64,000 bases of DNA. Origin: Seleniivibrio sp. (lineage in GTDB: Bacteria; Chrysiogenota; Deferribacteres; Deferribacterales; Geovibrionaceae). The notes below the pieces were generated by a model. The model did no database searches. It was not told where the DNA came from and saw only the letters and a program-made list of their open reading frames with translations. Positions 43,754 to 52,898 of the stretch are shown piece after piece. Numbering within the stretch: the stretch's first letter is position 1; each line of letters begins with the position of its first letter. Made by a program: the position numbers and the translations under genes. The stretch lies in the NCBI RefSeq assembly GCF_021209385.1, contig NZ_JAJOIL010000022.1, positions 58,264 through 122,263 of the forward strand, given 5' to 3'.

Positions 43754-44671
43754 ATGAATAAGTTTATTATTGCGGCGGTTCTGCCGCTGATCATACTGAT
43801 TGCTGGCTGTACGAAAACTCATACCAAAAAGAAAGATACCGTTCAGACGAAAACGATCGTTGATGATACGGGAAAATCCATCACCGTTAAAGCGGATGTG
43901 CAGAGAATAGTGATACTTCATGCAATGTATCTGGAATATTTTTTTGCACTGGGTAAACCTCCGGTTGCTTCAACGGGTGCGTCTGCTGGCAATGCCGTTG
44001 ACGTTATAAACGCCGCAGAAACATTAGAACCTTACAGAAATACTGCGGATATAATAGATCTTGGCAGCGCCCGCGAAATAAACGCCGAAGCAGTGCTTGC
44101 GGCGAACCCCGATGTTATTGTCACATTTAAAGGACATGCCGGCAGAGTATATGACAGACTGGTGCAGATTGCTCCGGTTGTTCAGATAGATTTTTACGCC
44201 CCGTGGCAGCACCAGACAAGACTCTGCGCTCAGGTTGCCGGCAGAGAGGCATTCGCCGAACAGTTTATAAAGGAGACTGAAGACGTTATAGCCTCCGCCG
44301 CAGAGAAGCTCTCCGCACATAAAGACAGGACATTTGCAATGTTCCGCACCGATGGAAAGACACTTGTTACAAGAGCGGATAAAGACTATTACGCGCTTTT
44401 CGGATTATCAAAACCGAAGGGTTACCCTGATGAGTACTCACCTGTATCAATCGAATCGGTTGCAGAAATGAACCCAGACTATATTGTTTTTCAGGACAGC
44501 ACTGCGAGATCGGACGCGTATGCTTCATTTCTCGGAAGTATGTCCGTCTGGCGTTCACTTGATGCAGTCAAAAACGGCAGGGTCTTCTATTTCGACGATT
44601 CCTTCAATTCATTCGGACCGCTGGCTCTGCGCCTTACCGCCGAAAATCTTTTAAAGGTATATTCCCGTTGA
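43754..44671 (+). CDS. Periplasmic binding lipoprotein of an iron-siderophore/cobalamin-type ABC importer
   Basis: A 305-aa protein. The lipobox LIAGC is near residue 19. A two-lobe class III binding protein follows ('ADVQRIVILHAMYLEYFFALGK', 'NAEAVLAANPDVIVTFKG', 'SVAEMNPDYIVFQDS'). It captures a metal chelate or tetrapyrrole delivered by a TonB receptor. The stop overlaps the TTG start of the first permease, so the genes are translationally coupled. Confidence 0.88.
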   Translation: MNKFIIAAVLPLIILIAGCTKTHTKKKDTVQTKTIVDDTGKSITVKADVQRIVILHAMYLEYFFALGKPPVASTGASAGNAVDVINAAETLEPYRNTADIIDLGSAREINAEAVLAANPDVIVTFKGHAGRVYDRLVQIAPVVQIDFYAPWQHQTRLCAQVAGREAFAEQFIKETEDVIASAAEKLSAHKDRTFAMFRTDGKTLVTRADKDYYALFGLSKPKGYPDEYSPVSIESVAEMNPDYIVFQDSTARSDAYASFLGSMSVWRSLDAVKNGRVFYFDDSFNSFGPLALRLTAENLLKVYSR

Positions 44672-45666
44672 GAAAATTCCTCTTATCATTTTCCGTAATT
44701 GTTTCAGGGATGGCTGTTCTTGTCCTGCTGATGTTTCTATCGGTTTCAGGCGGCAGTTCCGATATCCCTTTTGCCGTGGTGTGGTCGGCGCTGTTTCACT
44801 TTGACCCGTCCGACATGCGGCATCTCGTAGTGACTGACCTGCGTTTGCCTAGGGTTGCTGCCAGTGCGCTTGTGGGTGCGGCACTGTCTGTTGCAGGTGC
44901 CGTTATGCAGGGAACCACGGGCAACCCCCTTGCGGATTCGGGACTTCTGGGACTTAACGCAGGGGCAGGGTTCGCCGTTGCACTCTGTTTCGCTTTCATC
45001 CCGTCGGCAGGATATGTTTATATCGTCATGGCATCCTTTGCGGGAGCGGCTTTCGGTGCGTTTGCCGTTTATTCTGTGGCTTCCATGCGCAAAGGCGGAG
45101 CGTCCCCCATGCGGCTTGTTTTAACCGGGGCGGCGGTGACAGCTCTTCTGGCGGCTCTTAGTCAGGGTATAGCTTTGTATTTCAACGTCGCGCAGGATAT
45201 CATGTTCTGGACTGTTGGCGGCGTTGCAGGTGTCGGCTGGAATCAGGTTGCCGTACTTACGCCATGCATACTCGCCGCACTGGCAGTATCCATGCTGATA
45301 TCCCGCCATATTACAGTCCTCAGCCTCGGCGAAGATATTGCAAAGGGGCTTGGGCTTAATGTGTTCACTGTCAGGCTGGCATCGTTTATATGTGTGACTT
45401 TGCTTGCAGGCGCGTCGGTTGCTGTTGTGGGCGCTGTGGGTTTTGTAGGTTTAATATTCCCGCATCTGGCAAAATTTATCACAGGTGCGGATTATCGACG
45501 GATAATTCCGGTCTCGGCGGTTCTCGGCGCTATTATGATGGTGCTGGCGGATTTTGCATCCCGAACCATTAACCCGCCCGCAGAAACTCCGGTGGGTGCT
45601 TTTGCTGCGCTGATAGGCGTTCCGTTTTTTCTTTATCTCTCGCGTAAACAGAAGAGGGCGGTCTGA
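44668..45666 (+). CDS. FecCD/BtuC-type ABC permease 1
   Basis: A 332-aa, about ten-helix permease with family motifs 'LRLPRVAASALVGAALSVAGAVMQGTTGNPLADSGLLGLNAGAG' region and 'GFVGLIFPHLAKFITGADYR'. The start is TTG 44668, overlapping the preceding stop. It probably forms a heterodimer with the next permease. Confidence 0.9.
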   Translation: MRKFLLSFSVIVSGMAVLVLLMFLSVSGGSSDIPFAVVWSALFHFDPSDMRHLVVTDLRLPRVAASALVGAALSVAGAVMQGTTGNPLADSGLLGLNAGAGFAVALCFAFIPSAGYVYIVMASFAGAAFGAFAVYSVASMRKGGASPMRLVLTGAAVTALLAALSQGIALYFNVAQDIMFWTVGGVAGVGWNQVAVLTPCILAALAVSMLISRHITVLSLGEDIAKGLGLNVFTVRLASFICVTLLAGASVAVVGAVGFVGLIFPHLAKFITGADYRRIIPVSAVLGAIMMVLADFASRTINPPAETPVGAFAALIGVPFFLYLSRKQKRAV

Positions 45667-46691
45667 TGTCAACCGCCTGTCAGGTATATAAAAGAAAAGT
45701 GTATATGCGCAATACTGCCGTGGCATCGGCGGGCATTCTGCTTCTGCTGGCGGCGCTTGTGGTCAGCATGAACACAGGATATACCAGACTTCTTCCGTCG
45801 GATACTTTCAGGATACTGTTCGGCGGCGGTACGGATGCTGAAAATCTTATACTGTTCCAGTTCCGGCTGCCTCGTGTTGTGCTGGCGGCAATGGCAGGTG
45901 CGGGGCTGGCGCTTTCCGGCTGTATCATTCAGGATATTTCAAAAAACCCGCTGACTGACCCCGGACTTCTGGGGATCAACGCAGGAGCCGGACTAGCTGT
46001 TCTGCTTTACGTACTTTTTTTCGGTACAACAACTTTCATGGCGGTGTTCACCCTTCCCATACTCGCTTTTGCTGGTGCAGGTGTCACTTCCGTTCTGATA
46101 TATCTGCTCGCTTTTAAGGCGGGCGAGGGAACTTCACCCGTTCGGCTTATCCTGACAGGTATCGCTGTTCAGGCGGGGATTTTTGCCCTGACGACAGTGC
46201 TGGTCATAAATCTTGACGAGACACAGTTCGATTTCGTTGCCATGTGGCAGGCGGGAAGCATATGGGGTTCCGGCTGGAAATATGTGCTGGCGCTTCTGCC
46301 GTGGCAGGCGGTTCTTATACCTTTTGTTATTTACAGGTCGAGGATGCTGGATGTTCTGAGCCTTGACAGCAGTGCCGCGTGCAGTCTCGGTGTCGCTGTT
46401 GAGAGGGAACAGAGGATTCTGCTCGCATGTGCAGTTGCTCTTGCGGCTTCATGCGTGGCTGTCAGCGGGAATATAAGTTTCGCAGGGCTGATAGCGCCAC
46501 ATATGGCGAGGCGGCTTGTGGGTCCACGTCATACGGTTCTTCTGCCCGTATGCGCTCTCACGGGAGCCGTTATTGTTTCGGCGGCGGACACTTTTGCAAG
46601 GGTCATTGTTCAGCCTTCGGAAATTCCCACAGGAATAGTCACCGCAGTGATAGGCGCGCCGTATTTCATATGGCTGATGACGAGAAAGTAA
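45666..46691 (+). CDS. FecCD/BtuC-type ABC permease 2
   Basis: A 341-aa protein whose ATG overlaps the previous stop by one base (TGATG). Family motifs 'FRLPRVVLAAMAGAGLALSG', 'NPLTDPGLLGINAGAG' and 'ISFAGLIAPHMARRLVGP' are present. It partners permease 1; two different permeases are typical of FecCD/FhuB-like iron systems, whereas BtuC is a homodimer. Confidence 0.9.
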   Translation: MSTACQVYKRKVYMRNTAVASAGILLLLAALVVSMNTGYTRLLPSDTFRILFGGGTDAENLILFQFRLPRVVLAAMAGAGLALSGCIIQDISKNPLTDPGLLGINAGAGLAVLLYVLFFGTTTFMAVFTLPILAFAGAGVTSVLIYLLAFKAGEGTSPVRLILTGIAVQAGIFALTTVLVINLDETQFDFVAMWQAGSIWGSGWKYVLALLPWQAVLIPFVIYRSRMLDVLSLDSSAACSLGVAVEREQRILLACAVALAASCVAVSGNISFAGLIAPHMARRLVGPRHTVLLPVCALTGAVIVSAADTFARVIVQPSEIPTGIVTAVIGAPYFIWLMTRK

Positions 46692-46703
46692 GGAGCCTTG
46701 TTT

Positions 46704-47507
46704 ATGAACAGCATCACCACCGAAAACCTGAGTGTTGCATATGAGGAGAAGCTTGTCGTTGATGAGCTTGATCTTAACATACCCAAAGGAAGGGTCACTT
46801 CCATCATAGGACCTAACGGATGCGGCAAATCCACGGTTCTTAAAACCATCGGACGCATCATGAAACCTAAGAACGGAATGGTATATCTGAACGGAAAGGA
46901 CATAAGCGACCTTTCGACAAAAGAGATAGCCAGAAAGATGGCTATTCTTCCCCAGTCACCGCAGGCTCCTTCGGGTCTGACGGTGGGTGAACTGGTCGCA
47001 TACGGCAGATATCCGCACCAGAAAGGGTTCGGCGTTCTTAAACCTGAGGACAGAAAGGTAATTGAATGGGCGCTCGAGGTGACGAAACTCAGCGACCTTG
47101 AGACCACAGCGGTTGACAACATGTCCGGCGGACAGAGGCAGAGGGTGTGGATTGCCATGGCGCTGGCTCAGCAGACCGACCTTATCCTGCTGGACGAGCC
47201 GACAACTTATCTGGACATGTCATATCAGCTTGAGGTGCTTGAACTGCTTTACAGGCTGAACCGCGAACAGAACTGCACAATAGCCATGGTTCTGCACGAT
47301 CTGAACCTTGCAGCACGCTTTTCAGATCACATGATCGCCATACGGGGCGGGAACATAATGAAATACGGCACACCGGAAGAGGTTATGACAGCGGAAGTTT
47401 TAAAGAAAACCTTCCGCGTACATGCGGAGATAGTCACAGACCCCCGTTCGGGACGACCGGCGTGTATATCATATGACCTGATAAGGGACGAAGGAGATTC
47501 AGTATGA
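46704..47507 (+). CDS. ABC importer ATPase (FecE/FepC-like)
   Basis: About 267 aa. Walker A 'GPNGCGKST', Q-loop 'LPQSPQAPSG', signature 'MSGGQRQRVW' and Walker B 'LILLDEPTTYLD' are intact. ATG 46704 has AAGGAG upstream. The stop overlaps the NifH-like start (ATGA), which directly couples import to the nitrogenase-like genes. Confidence 0.92.
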   Translation: MNSITTENLSVAYEEKLVVDELDLNIPKGRVTSIIGPNGCGKSTVLKTIGRIMKPKNGMVYLNGKDISDLSTKEIARKMAILPQSPQAPSGLTVGELVAYGRYPHQKGFGVLKPEDRKVIEWALEVTKLSDLETTAVDNMSGGQRQRVWIAMALAQQTDLILLDEPTTYLDMSYQLEVLELLYRLNREQNCTIAMVLHDLNLAARFSDHMIAIRGGNIMKYGTPEEVMTAEVLKKTFRVHAEIVTDPRSGRPACISYDLIRDEGDSV

Positions 47508-48259
47508 AAAAAATAGCTATCTACGGCAAGGGTGGGATAGGGAAATCCACCACCGTATCAAATATATCTGCGGCAATGGCTTCAATGGGGCTGACAGTGC
47601 TTCAGGTGGGGTGCGACCCGAAAGCGGATTCGTCAAGAAACCTGACAGAAGGACAGAACATCCCCACGGTTCTTGAGGTGCTGAGAAAGAAGGGCGACCC
47701 CGAACTAGAAGATCTTGTGGTAAAGAGTACCACAGGGGTCTACTGCGTTGAATCCGGCGGTCCCATACCCGGTGTGGGCTGTGCCGGACGGGGTATTATC
47801 ACTGCATTTGAAAAACTGGAGGAGCTGGACGCTTTCGGCGTATATCAGCCGGACGTTGTTATGTACGACGTTCTGGGCGACGTGGTTTGCGGCGGTTTCG
47901 CCATGCCTATCAGGGGCGGTTATGCGGATGACGTCTGCATAGTGACGTCCGGCGAGATGATGTCACTCTATGCCGCAACGAACATATCCCACGCAGTGCG
48001 CAGTTTCGGAAAACGGGGCTATGCCTCTCTGCGCGGACTGATTCTGAATGCGAAGAACTTTGAAGGCGAACAGGAGCTTGTGGACAAGGCGGCGGCGGAG
48101 ATAGGCACTCCCGTGCTTTACAGAATGCCTAGAAACCAGCTTGTTCAGAAGGCGGAGGCGGACGGCAAAACAGTTATTGAGGCGTTTCCTGATTCTGATA
48201 TGGCAGAGCATTACAGAACCCTCGCAAAGCTGTTGCTGGATGGCGGCGAAGATGTTTGA
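47504..48259 (+). CDS. NifH-like [4Fe-4S] ATPase (nitrogenase-like reductase component)
   Basis: A 251-aa protein. P-loop 'GKGGIGKST' at residues 8-16, 'GCDPKADSS' at 37-45, and the two cluster cysteines C93 ('GVGCAGRG') and C129 ('GDVVCGGFAMPIR') are all present, so it should be a working ATP-driven electron donor. It is shorter than true NifH. It begins inside the ABC ATPase gene and ends inside the next gene. Family members of this kind serve nitrogenase, chlorophyll-type reductases (BchL/ChlL, BchX), CfbC of F430 synthesis and MarH. The context here (TonB/ABC uptake) suggests reduction of an imported compound. Confidence 0.9.
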   Translation: MKKIAIYGKGGIGKSTTVSNISAAMASMGLTVLQVGCDPKADSSRNLTEGQNIPTVLEVLRKKGDPELEDLVVKSTTGVYCVESGGPIPGVGCAGRGIITAFEKLEELDAFGVYQPDVVMYDVLGDVVCGGFAMPIRGGYADDVCIVTSGEMMSLYAATNISHAVRSFGKRGYASLRGLILNAKNFEGEQELVDKAAAEIGTPVLYRMPRNQLVQKAEADGKTVIEAFPDSDMAEHYRTLAKLLLDGGEDV

Positions 48260-49490
48260 TCATTTAAAAAAACTTTCAGCAGTGAAATCCGGCAACGGTA
48301 TAAAATTTCTTTCTCCTGCGGTCTTTCCGGGCAATCACTGCCCCATGAGGATCGCATCTGTGATCGTTGAGGATATTAAGGGGCTTTCATCCCTTCTGGT
48401 TGGTACACCTGAATGTGCCACCCACTCAAGACTTTTCAGCCCATTGCCGGAAGGCAGACACGGCGAACTGCACTGGCTTTATGTTATAGATTCCAACGAA
48501 GTTGTGTTCGGGTGCCGCGAAGGCATTATGGACGCTCTGCGCAAAATGGACAGAGCGGGCGCTGAGGCGATTCTCATAATAGGCACCTGCATACCGGAGC
48601 TTATCGGCGAGGATATGGAGGGGCTGATACACGAGATACAGCCTGAGCTGAAGGCAAGAGTTGCGTTCGTTATGCTCGGTCAGTTCAAGAACGTAAGCTA
48701 TCCGCCAGGTTCATGGAAAACCATGGAGGCTATGGCATCACTGATGGACAGCGCCGGAAGGGACGGCATGAGGGTAAACATTCTGGGCAGGTCGCCAGTT
48801 GAGGAGCATATCCCGAGACCCGCCTTACTGGATCATCTGGAATCGGCAGAGCTGAAACTGAGATATCTTGCGCCGGGAGCATCTCTGGATGATTTCAGAC
48901 AGGCTCCGGATGCTTCGCTGAACATAGTTCTTTCGCCGTTTGCCCAGCCTTTGGCAGTGCGTATGGAGAAGGACTTCGGCACTCCCTTCATAGCTTTGCA
49001 CGATAAATACGACCCAGCGGAGATTGAGAAGGCATATGCAGACATAGCCGATGCGGCTGGATTCAGCTGGAACGGTGAGTTTGATGCGGAAAAGCTCGGG
49101 GCTGAAAACCTGCAGGCGAAAGCTGCTGAAAGGCTCAAAGGGATGAGTTTTGTATTCTCCCAGAGAATAGACATGCCTGTTCCGCTGGCGGGTTATTTCA
49201 CAGGGCTTGGTATGGAGCCTCTGCTTCTGCACCTTGAAGAATATTACCCTGCCGACAGCGTACATGTGAAGAAAATAAAAGATGCCGGACACGACCCGCT
49301 CGTTTGCCGGATAACGCATATAGCCGAAGATGAAAAGCTCATAAGGGAGCTTAAACCGGATGTCTGCTTCGGATATTTTCAGAAAACCGATATACAGTGC
49401 GTTTCGGATATGTATGATTTTTACGGTCAGACCGGATACGGGCGCACCGTAAACATTCTTAAAAGGATTTTTGAAGTTACAGGGGAATAA
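48252..49490 (+). CDS. NifD-like catalytic subunit of a nitrogenase-like reductase
   Basis: About 412 aa from ATG 48252, which overlaps the NifH-like stop; the track start is 37 codons too early. Cysteines C30 ('GNHCPM'), C55 ('TPECATH') and C113 ('IGTCIPELIGED') have the spacing of the three P-cluster/NB-cluster ligands of NifD or BchN, with a fourth at C88. There is no evidence for FeMo-cofactor ligands or other nif genes (nifB, nifEN), so N2 fixation is not supported. It most resembles the tetrapyrrole-reductase branch. Confidence 0.82.
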   Translation: MFDHLKKLSAVKSGNGIKFLSPAVFPGNHCPMRIASVIVEDIKGLSSLLVGTPECATHSRLFSPLPEGRHGELHWLYVIDSNEVVFGCREGIMDALRKMDRAGAEAILIIGTCIPELIGEDMEGLIHEIQPELKARVAFVMLGQFKNVSYPPGSWKTMEAMASLMDSAGRDGMRVNILGRSPVEEHIPRPALLDHLESAELKLRYLAPGASLDDFRQAPDASLNIVLSPFAQPLAVRMEKDFGTPFIALHDKYDPAEIEKAYADIADAAGFSWNGEFDAEKLGAENLQAKAAERLKGMSFVFSQRIDMPVPLAGYFTGLGMEPLLLHLEEYYPADSVHVKKIKDAGHDPLVCRITHIAEDEKLIRELKPDVCFGYFQKTDIQCVSDMYDFYGQTGYGRTVNILKRIFEVTGE

Positions 49491-49491
49491 A

Positions 49492-50724
49492 ATGGGTCTT
49501 CTCAGGTTTAAACCGATACCGTCCGGCAGAATGGGGACGCTCTGGACGCTTTCAACTATAAAAAACGCCGCACTGGTGGAGTTCGGCTGTATGGGGCATA
49601 TGCTTTACAGCGGCGTGACGCTGAAACACGGAGGAGTAAACGACCTTTGCAGACTTTATTCAACCCACATAGACGAAACGGACATAGCTCTGGGCGGAAC
49701 AGATCGGCTTGAGCATACAGTCGCAGGCGTTATAAAAAACGACAGCCCAAAGGTCATTTTCTTCCTGCCGTCCGCCGTGCCGGAGGTCATCGGAACCGAT
49801 CTGCGCGCGCTTTGTGACGAGCTGCAGCAGGAACATCCCGAGGTTAAGATGATTCCTTTCGGGCAGGGCGGATTTAACGTTTATCAGCATGAAGGCATCA
49901 AAAACGCCCTGCTGACACTTGTTAAAAGTATCCCCGCTGAAACGGAAAGGACACCTGAACCCTCTTTTAACATAATAGGTTCCTGTGCCGACCTGTTCCG
50001 TTTTCAGGCGGATGCACAGGAGACCGTTCGGGTTGTTGAGGGTGCTTTCGGAATGAAGACGTTGTGCGTGCTGACATCCGACACCTGTGTTGAGGATATT
50101 GAACGCATCGGTTCGGCACATATAAACCTCGTGATCAGACGTGAGGGCGAGGCGGCGGCTAAATACCTGCAAAGGAAATACGGAACGCCGTATATTCTCC
50201 ACCGTCCCTACGGGATTGACGGAACTGCCGAATGGCTTGAGAGAATAGGCAGGATGCTTGGAATAAGCCCCGCAAAGGAGTTTATTGAAGCGGAAAAAAG
50301 TATTGCCCGCAAAAGGCTTGAACCGGTCATGCCACATTTCAGACATATGGCGAGGGCGCATCAGGAGGATGTTACGCTCCATCTCGGCGCTCATGCTGAT
50401 GTTGTTGGCGGCATACTGTCTTTCGGATGCCGTGAGCTCGGATTTCATAAAGGCATCTGCTGGTGCGACAACCCCGATATGGGGACTGATGAGCTGCCTT
50501 ATTACTCAGAAGAAAAATGGATTTCCGCCGTTGAGGGACTGAAAGACGGACTTTTCATGTCCAGCGGCGAGATATTGGAATGGTCGGGGAGAAGCCTGTC
50601 AATGCAGATATCATATCCTGACAGGTTATGGCATCTGCACCCGTTTGAGCCGCCATTCATGGGCTTCCGCGGTGCCGTTAATCTGGCGAATCTCTGGATA
50701 AACTGCAATATCGAGCGCTGGTAA
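49492..50724 (+). CDS. NifK/BchB-like second subunit of a nitrogenase-like reductase
   Basis: About 410 aa from ATG 49492, one base after the previous stop. The N-terminus 'MGTLWTLSTIKNAALVEFGCMGH' aligns in style with BchB ('GTLR..SSFKN'), which supplies a single ligand to the intersubunit cluster. Here C33 could take that place, while the position of the third NifK cysteine reads 'LPSAVPEVIGTD' (Ser for Cys). A 3+1 ligand set across two unlike subunits is the pattern of dark-operative protochlorophyllide reductase. It ends the operon; 118 bp follow before TonB receptor 2. Confidence 0.78.
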   Translation: MGLLRFKPIPSGRMGTLWTLSTIKNAALVEFGCMGHMLYSGVTLKHGGVNDLCRLYSTHIDETDIALGGTDRLEHTVAGVIKNDSPKVIFFLPSAVPEVIGTDLRALCDELQQEHPEVKMIPFGQGGFNVYQHEGIKNALLTLVKSIPAETERTPEPSFNIIGSCADLFRFQADAQETVRVVEGAFGMKTLCVLTSDTCVEDIERIGSAHINLVIRREGEAAAKYLQRKYGTPYILHRPYGIDGTAEWLERIGRMLGISPAKEFIEAEKSIARKRLEPVMPHFRHMARAHQEDVTLHLGAHADVVGGILSFGCRELGFHKGICWCDNPDMGTDELPYYSEEKWISAVEGLKDGLFMSSGEILEWSGRSLSMQISYPDRLWHLHPFEPPFMGFRGAVNLANLWINCNIERW

Positions 50725-50842
50725 AATATCTTTTTTGTTTTCAAAAGACTGTTTTTGCGCCGTTTGAATGTTTTATTTCGGGAAATGATATTTTGCGGCT
50801 GGTGTCTTCTGTATTATTCACGGAAATTATCAGGAGGCAGTT

Positions 50843-52897
50843 ATGAAGAGATTTCTTTTTTCAGTTTTTCTGTTGTCGGGCATAGTCAATGCCTCGGCAC
50901 AGGAAGAGCTGGTTATTGACCAGATAAACGTCACCGCGCAGAAATATGAAGAGAAACAGTATAAAACGCCTTTGAGCATTGATGCGTATGACGAAGCCGA
51001 CATATCATCTAAGGATGTTTCGGAACTTAAGGATTTATCAAATTACTCGGCAAATGTGCACATCAAGTCAGATAACGTCGGCAACTCGGTTGTTATAAGA
51101 GGTGTCGCGCCCTTCACGACAACCCTTGTAAATCCTGTAGGCGTTTATATCGACGGAGTTGCTCTGCCTACGCTGTTTATGCAGCAGCCGGATTTGAGCG
51201 GTGTTCAGAGAATCGAAATCCTTAAAGGACCGCAGGGAACTCTATACGGCAGGAACTCGGAATCAGGTGTTATTAATATCATAACGAAGAAACCGGATAA
51301 CATTGTAAATGGTTATATATCTGCCGAATATTATGTTTACGATACCGGAGACAACCCGTACGGAACAAAATACAGCTTTGACGTCAGCGGTCCAATGGTA
51401 AAAGACAGATTTTTTGTGGGGTTGTCTGCGGTTTTAAACCGTACCGACGGGTATTTTAAAAATATATATAACGGAGATGACAAAGCCGGAGAACTGGACA
51501 GAAAGGATCTGACGTTTAAGCTGAGAGCTCTGCCCTCTGCGAAATCAGAGGTATATTTCAGTTCATATTACTACAATGCTGACGATGCCAAAGGAAAATT
51601 CAGAGTTCTGGACGGCACATATGCAACGCCGCAATATTCGATAAATTACAATGATAAATATACTCAGAGCTACGACGGCTGGGTGAACAGTCTGAGTTAT
51701 TCATACGAGCTGAACGGATACACTATCACATCCACAACGGGTTATACTGATTATTCCAGAGAATTTTCAAAGGATTTTGACGGAACCTCTCAGTCGCAAG
51801 GGCTTTCGGTGCTTGATCTTGAAGATACCGCTTTAAGTGAAGAACTGAAAATCAGCCGTAAAACAAACAGTTATAAATTCATAGGCGGTCTGTATGCCTT
51901 CACACAGGATACAGACACAGTCTTTGAGAAAACTTTTACCAAAGAAAAAAGAACAGCCGATACAGAAAACAAGGGATATGCTGTTTTCGGACAGTTTTCT
52001 CCAAGGATTACAGAAAGTTTTTATGTTGACCTTGGACTGAGGATTGAGCAGTCGTCCATAGATTCAGATATGGATTATGCGAAAGCATCCGCTCTTTATA
52101 AATTTTCGGACAGCCAAACATACACGCAGGTTCTTCCGAAACTCTCACTGAATTTTGAAACTGAAAGCGGTTTGCTGTACGCATCAGTGGCGAAAGGCTA
52201 TCTTGCGGGCGGTGTTAACTATAATCTTGCCACTTCCGACGAATCCCTTTTGTACGGTGCGGAACATACCATCAACTATGAACTCGGATATAAAGCGGTT
52301 CTCGCTTCCGGAAGGCTGGGTGTTAATGCTGCAGTGTTCTACACAGACATGAAAGATAAACAGGTCAGCCAGGTTATTTCCGGCGAGGCAGGAAATGTAA
52401 AGATAAGCAACGCATCGAAAGCGCATGCTTACGGAGCTGAGATTTCAGCCAATTATAAAGCTGCGAAGGGGTTGACGCTGTTCTCTTCAGCCGGATTAAC
52501 AAAATCTTTTGCAGATGACTGGATTGATTCACAGTATAACTCATCCTCTCAGAAGTATACCTATACCGATTATTCCGGTAACAGACTTCCCACTGTTCCT
52601 GAACACACTTTTGACATAGGGTTTGAGTATATACACCCGTCAGGATTTTTTATATCTGGTGATTCTGTTTATACCGGAGGATTTTATTATGATGGTGCGA
52701 ACAATCTGAAAGAAGGGGCTTATGTTCTCTATAACGCAAGAACCGGATATCTTTGGGATCATATTGAGTTGACGCTATGGTGTGAAAACCTGACGGATAC
52801 TTCCTATACGGAATCCCAGTCATTCATGAGAGCGACAACAGTTGCGGAAGACGGAAAACCCAGAACATTCGGAGTTAAAATTGCATACAGATACTGA
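50843..52897 (+). CDS. TonB-dependent outer-membrane receptor 2
   Basis: A 684-aa protein with signal peptide 'FLFSVFLLSGIVNASA' and TonB-box-like 'LVIDQINVTAQK'. Plug motifs 'IEILKGPQGTLYGRNSESG' and 'INIITKKP' follow, then a barrel ending 'FGVKIAYRY'. The 'GPQGTLYGRN' pattern is that of the FecA/iron-complex (sucrose-type) receptor branch and differs from receptor 1. AGGAGG precedes the ATG. It starts a second operon with the methyltransferase and the SsuABC-like genes. Confidence 0.88.
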   Translation: MKRFLFSVFLLSGIVNASAQEELVIDQINVTAQKYEEKQYKTPLSIDAYDEADISSKDVSELKDLSNYSANVHIKSDNVGNSVVIRGVAPFTTTLVNPVGVYIDGVALPTLFMQQPDLSGVQRIEILKGPQGTLYGRNSESGVINIITKKPDNIVNGYISAEYYVYDTGDNPYGTKYSFDVSGPMVKDRFFVGLSAVLNRTDGYFKNIYNGDDKAGELDRKDLTFKLRALPSAKSEVYFSSYYYNADDAKGKFRVLDGTYATPQYSINYNDKYTQSYDGWVNSLSYSYELNGYTITSTTGYTDYSREFSKDFDGTSQSQGLSVLDLEDTALSEELKISRKTNSYKFIGGLYAFTQDTDTVFEKTFTKEKRTADTENKGYAVFGQFSPRITESFYVDLGLRIEQSSIDSDMDYAKASALYKFSDSQTYTQVLPKLSLNFETESGLLYASVAKGYLAGGVNYNLATSDESLLYGAEHTINYELGYKAVLASGRLGVNAAVFYTDMKDKQVSQVISGEAGNVKISNASKAHAYGAEISANYKAAKGLTLFSSAGLTKSFADDWIDSQYNSSSQKYTYTDYSGNRLPTVPEHTFDIGFEYIHPSGFFISGDSVYTGGFYYDGANNLKEGAYVLYNARTGYLWDHIELTLWCENLTDTSYTESQSFMRATTVAEDGKPRTFGVKIAYRY

Positions 52898-52898
52898 T

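Noticed and set aside
47504-50724. True nitrogen fixation (nifHDK)
   Set aside because: The proteins are short, the NifK-like chain lacks two P-cluster cysteines, and no nifB, nifE or nifN is present.
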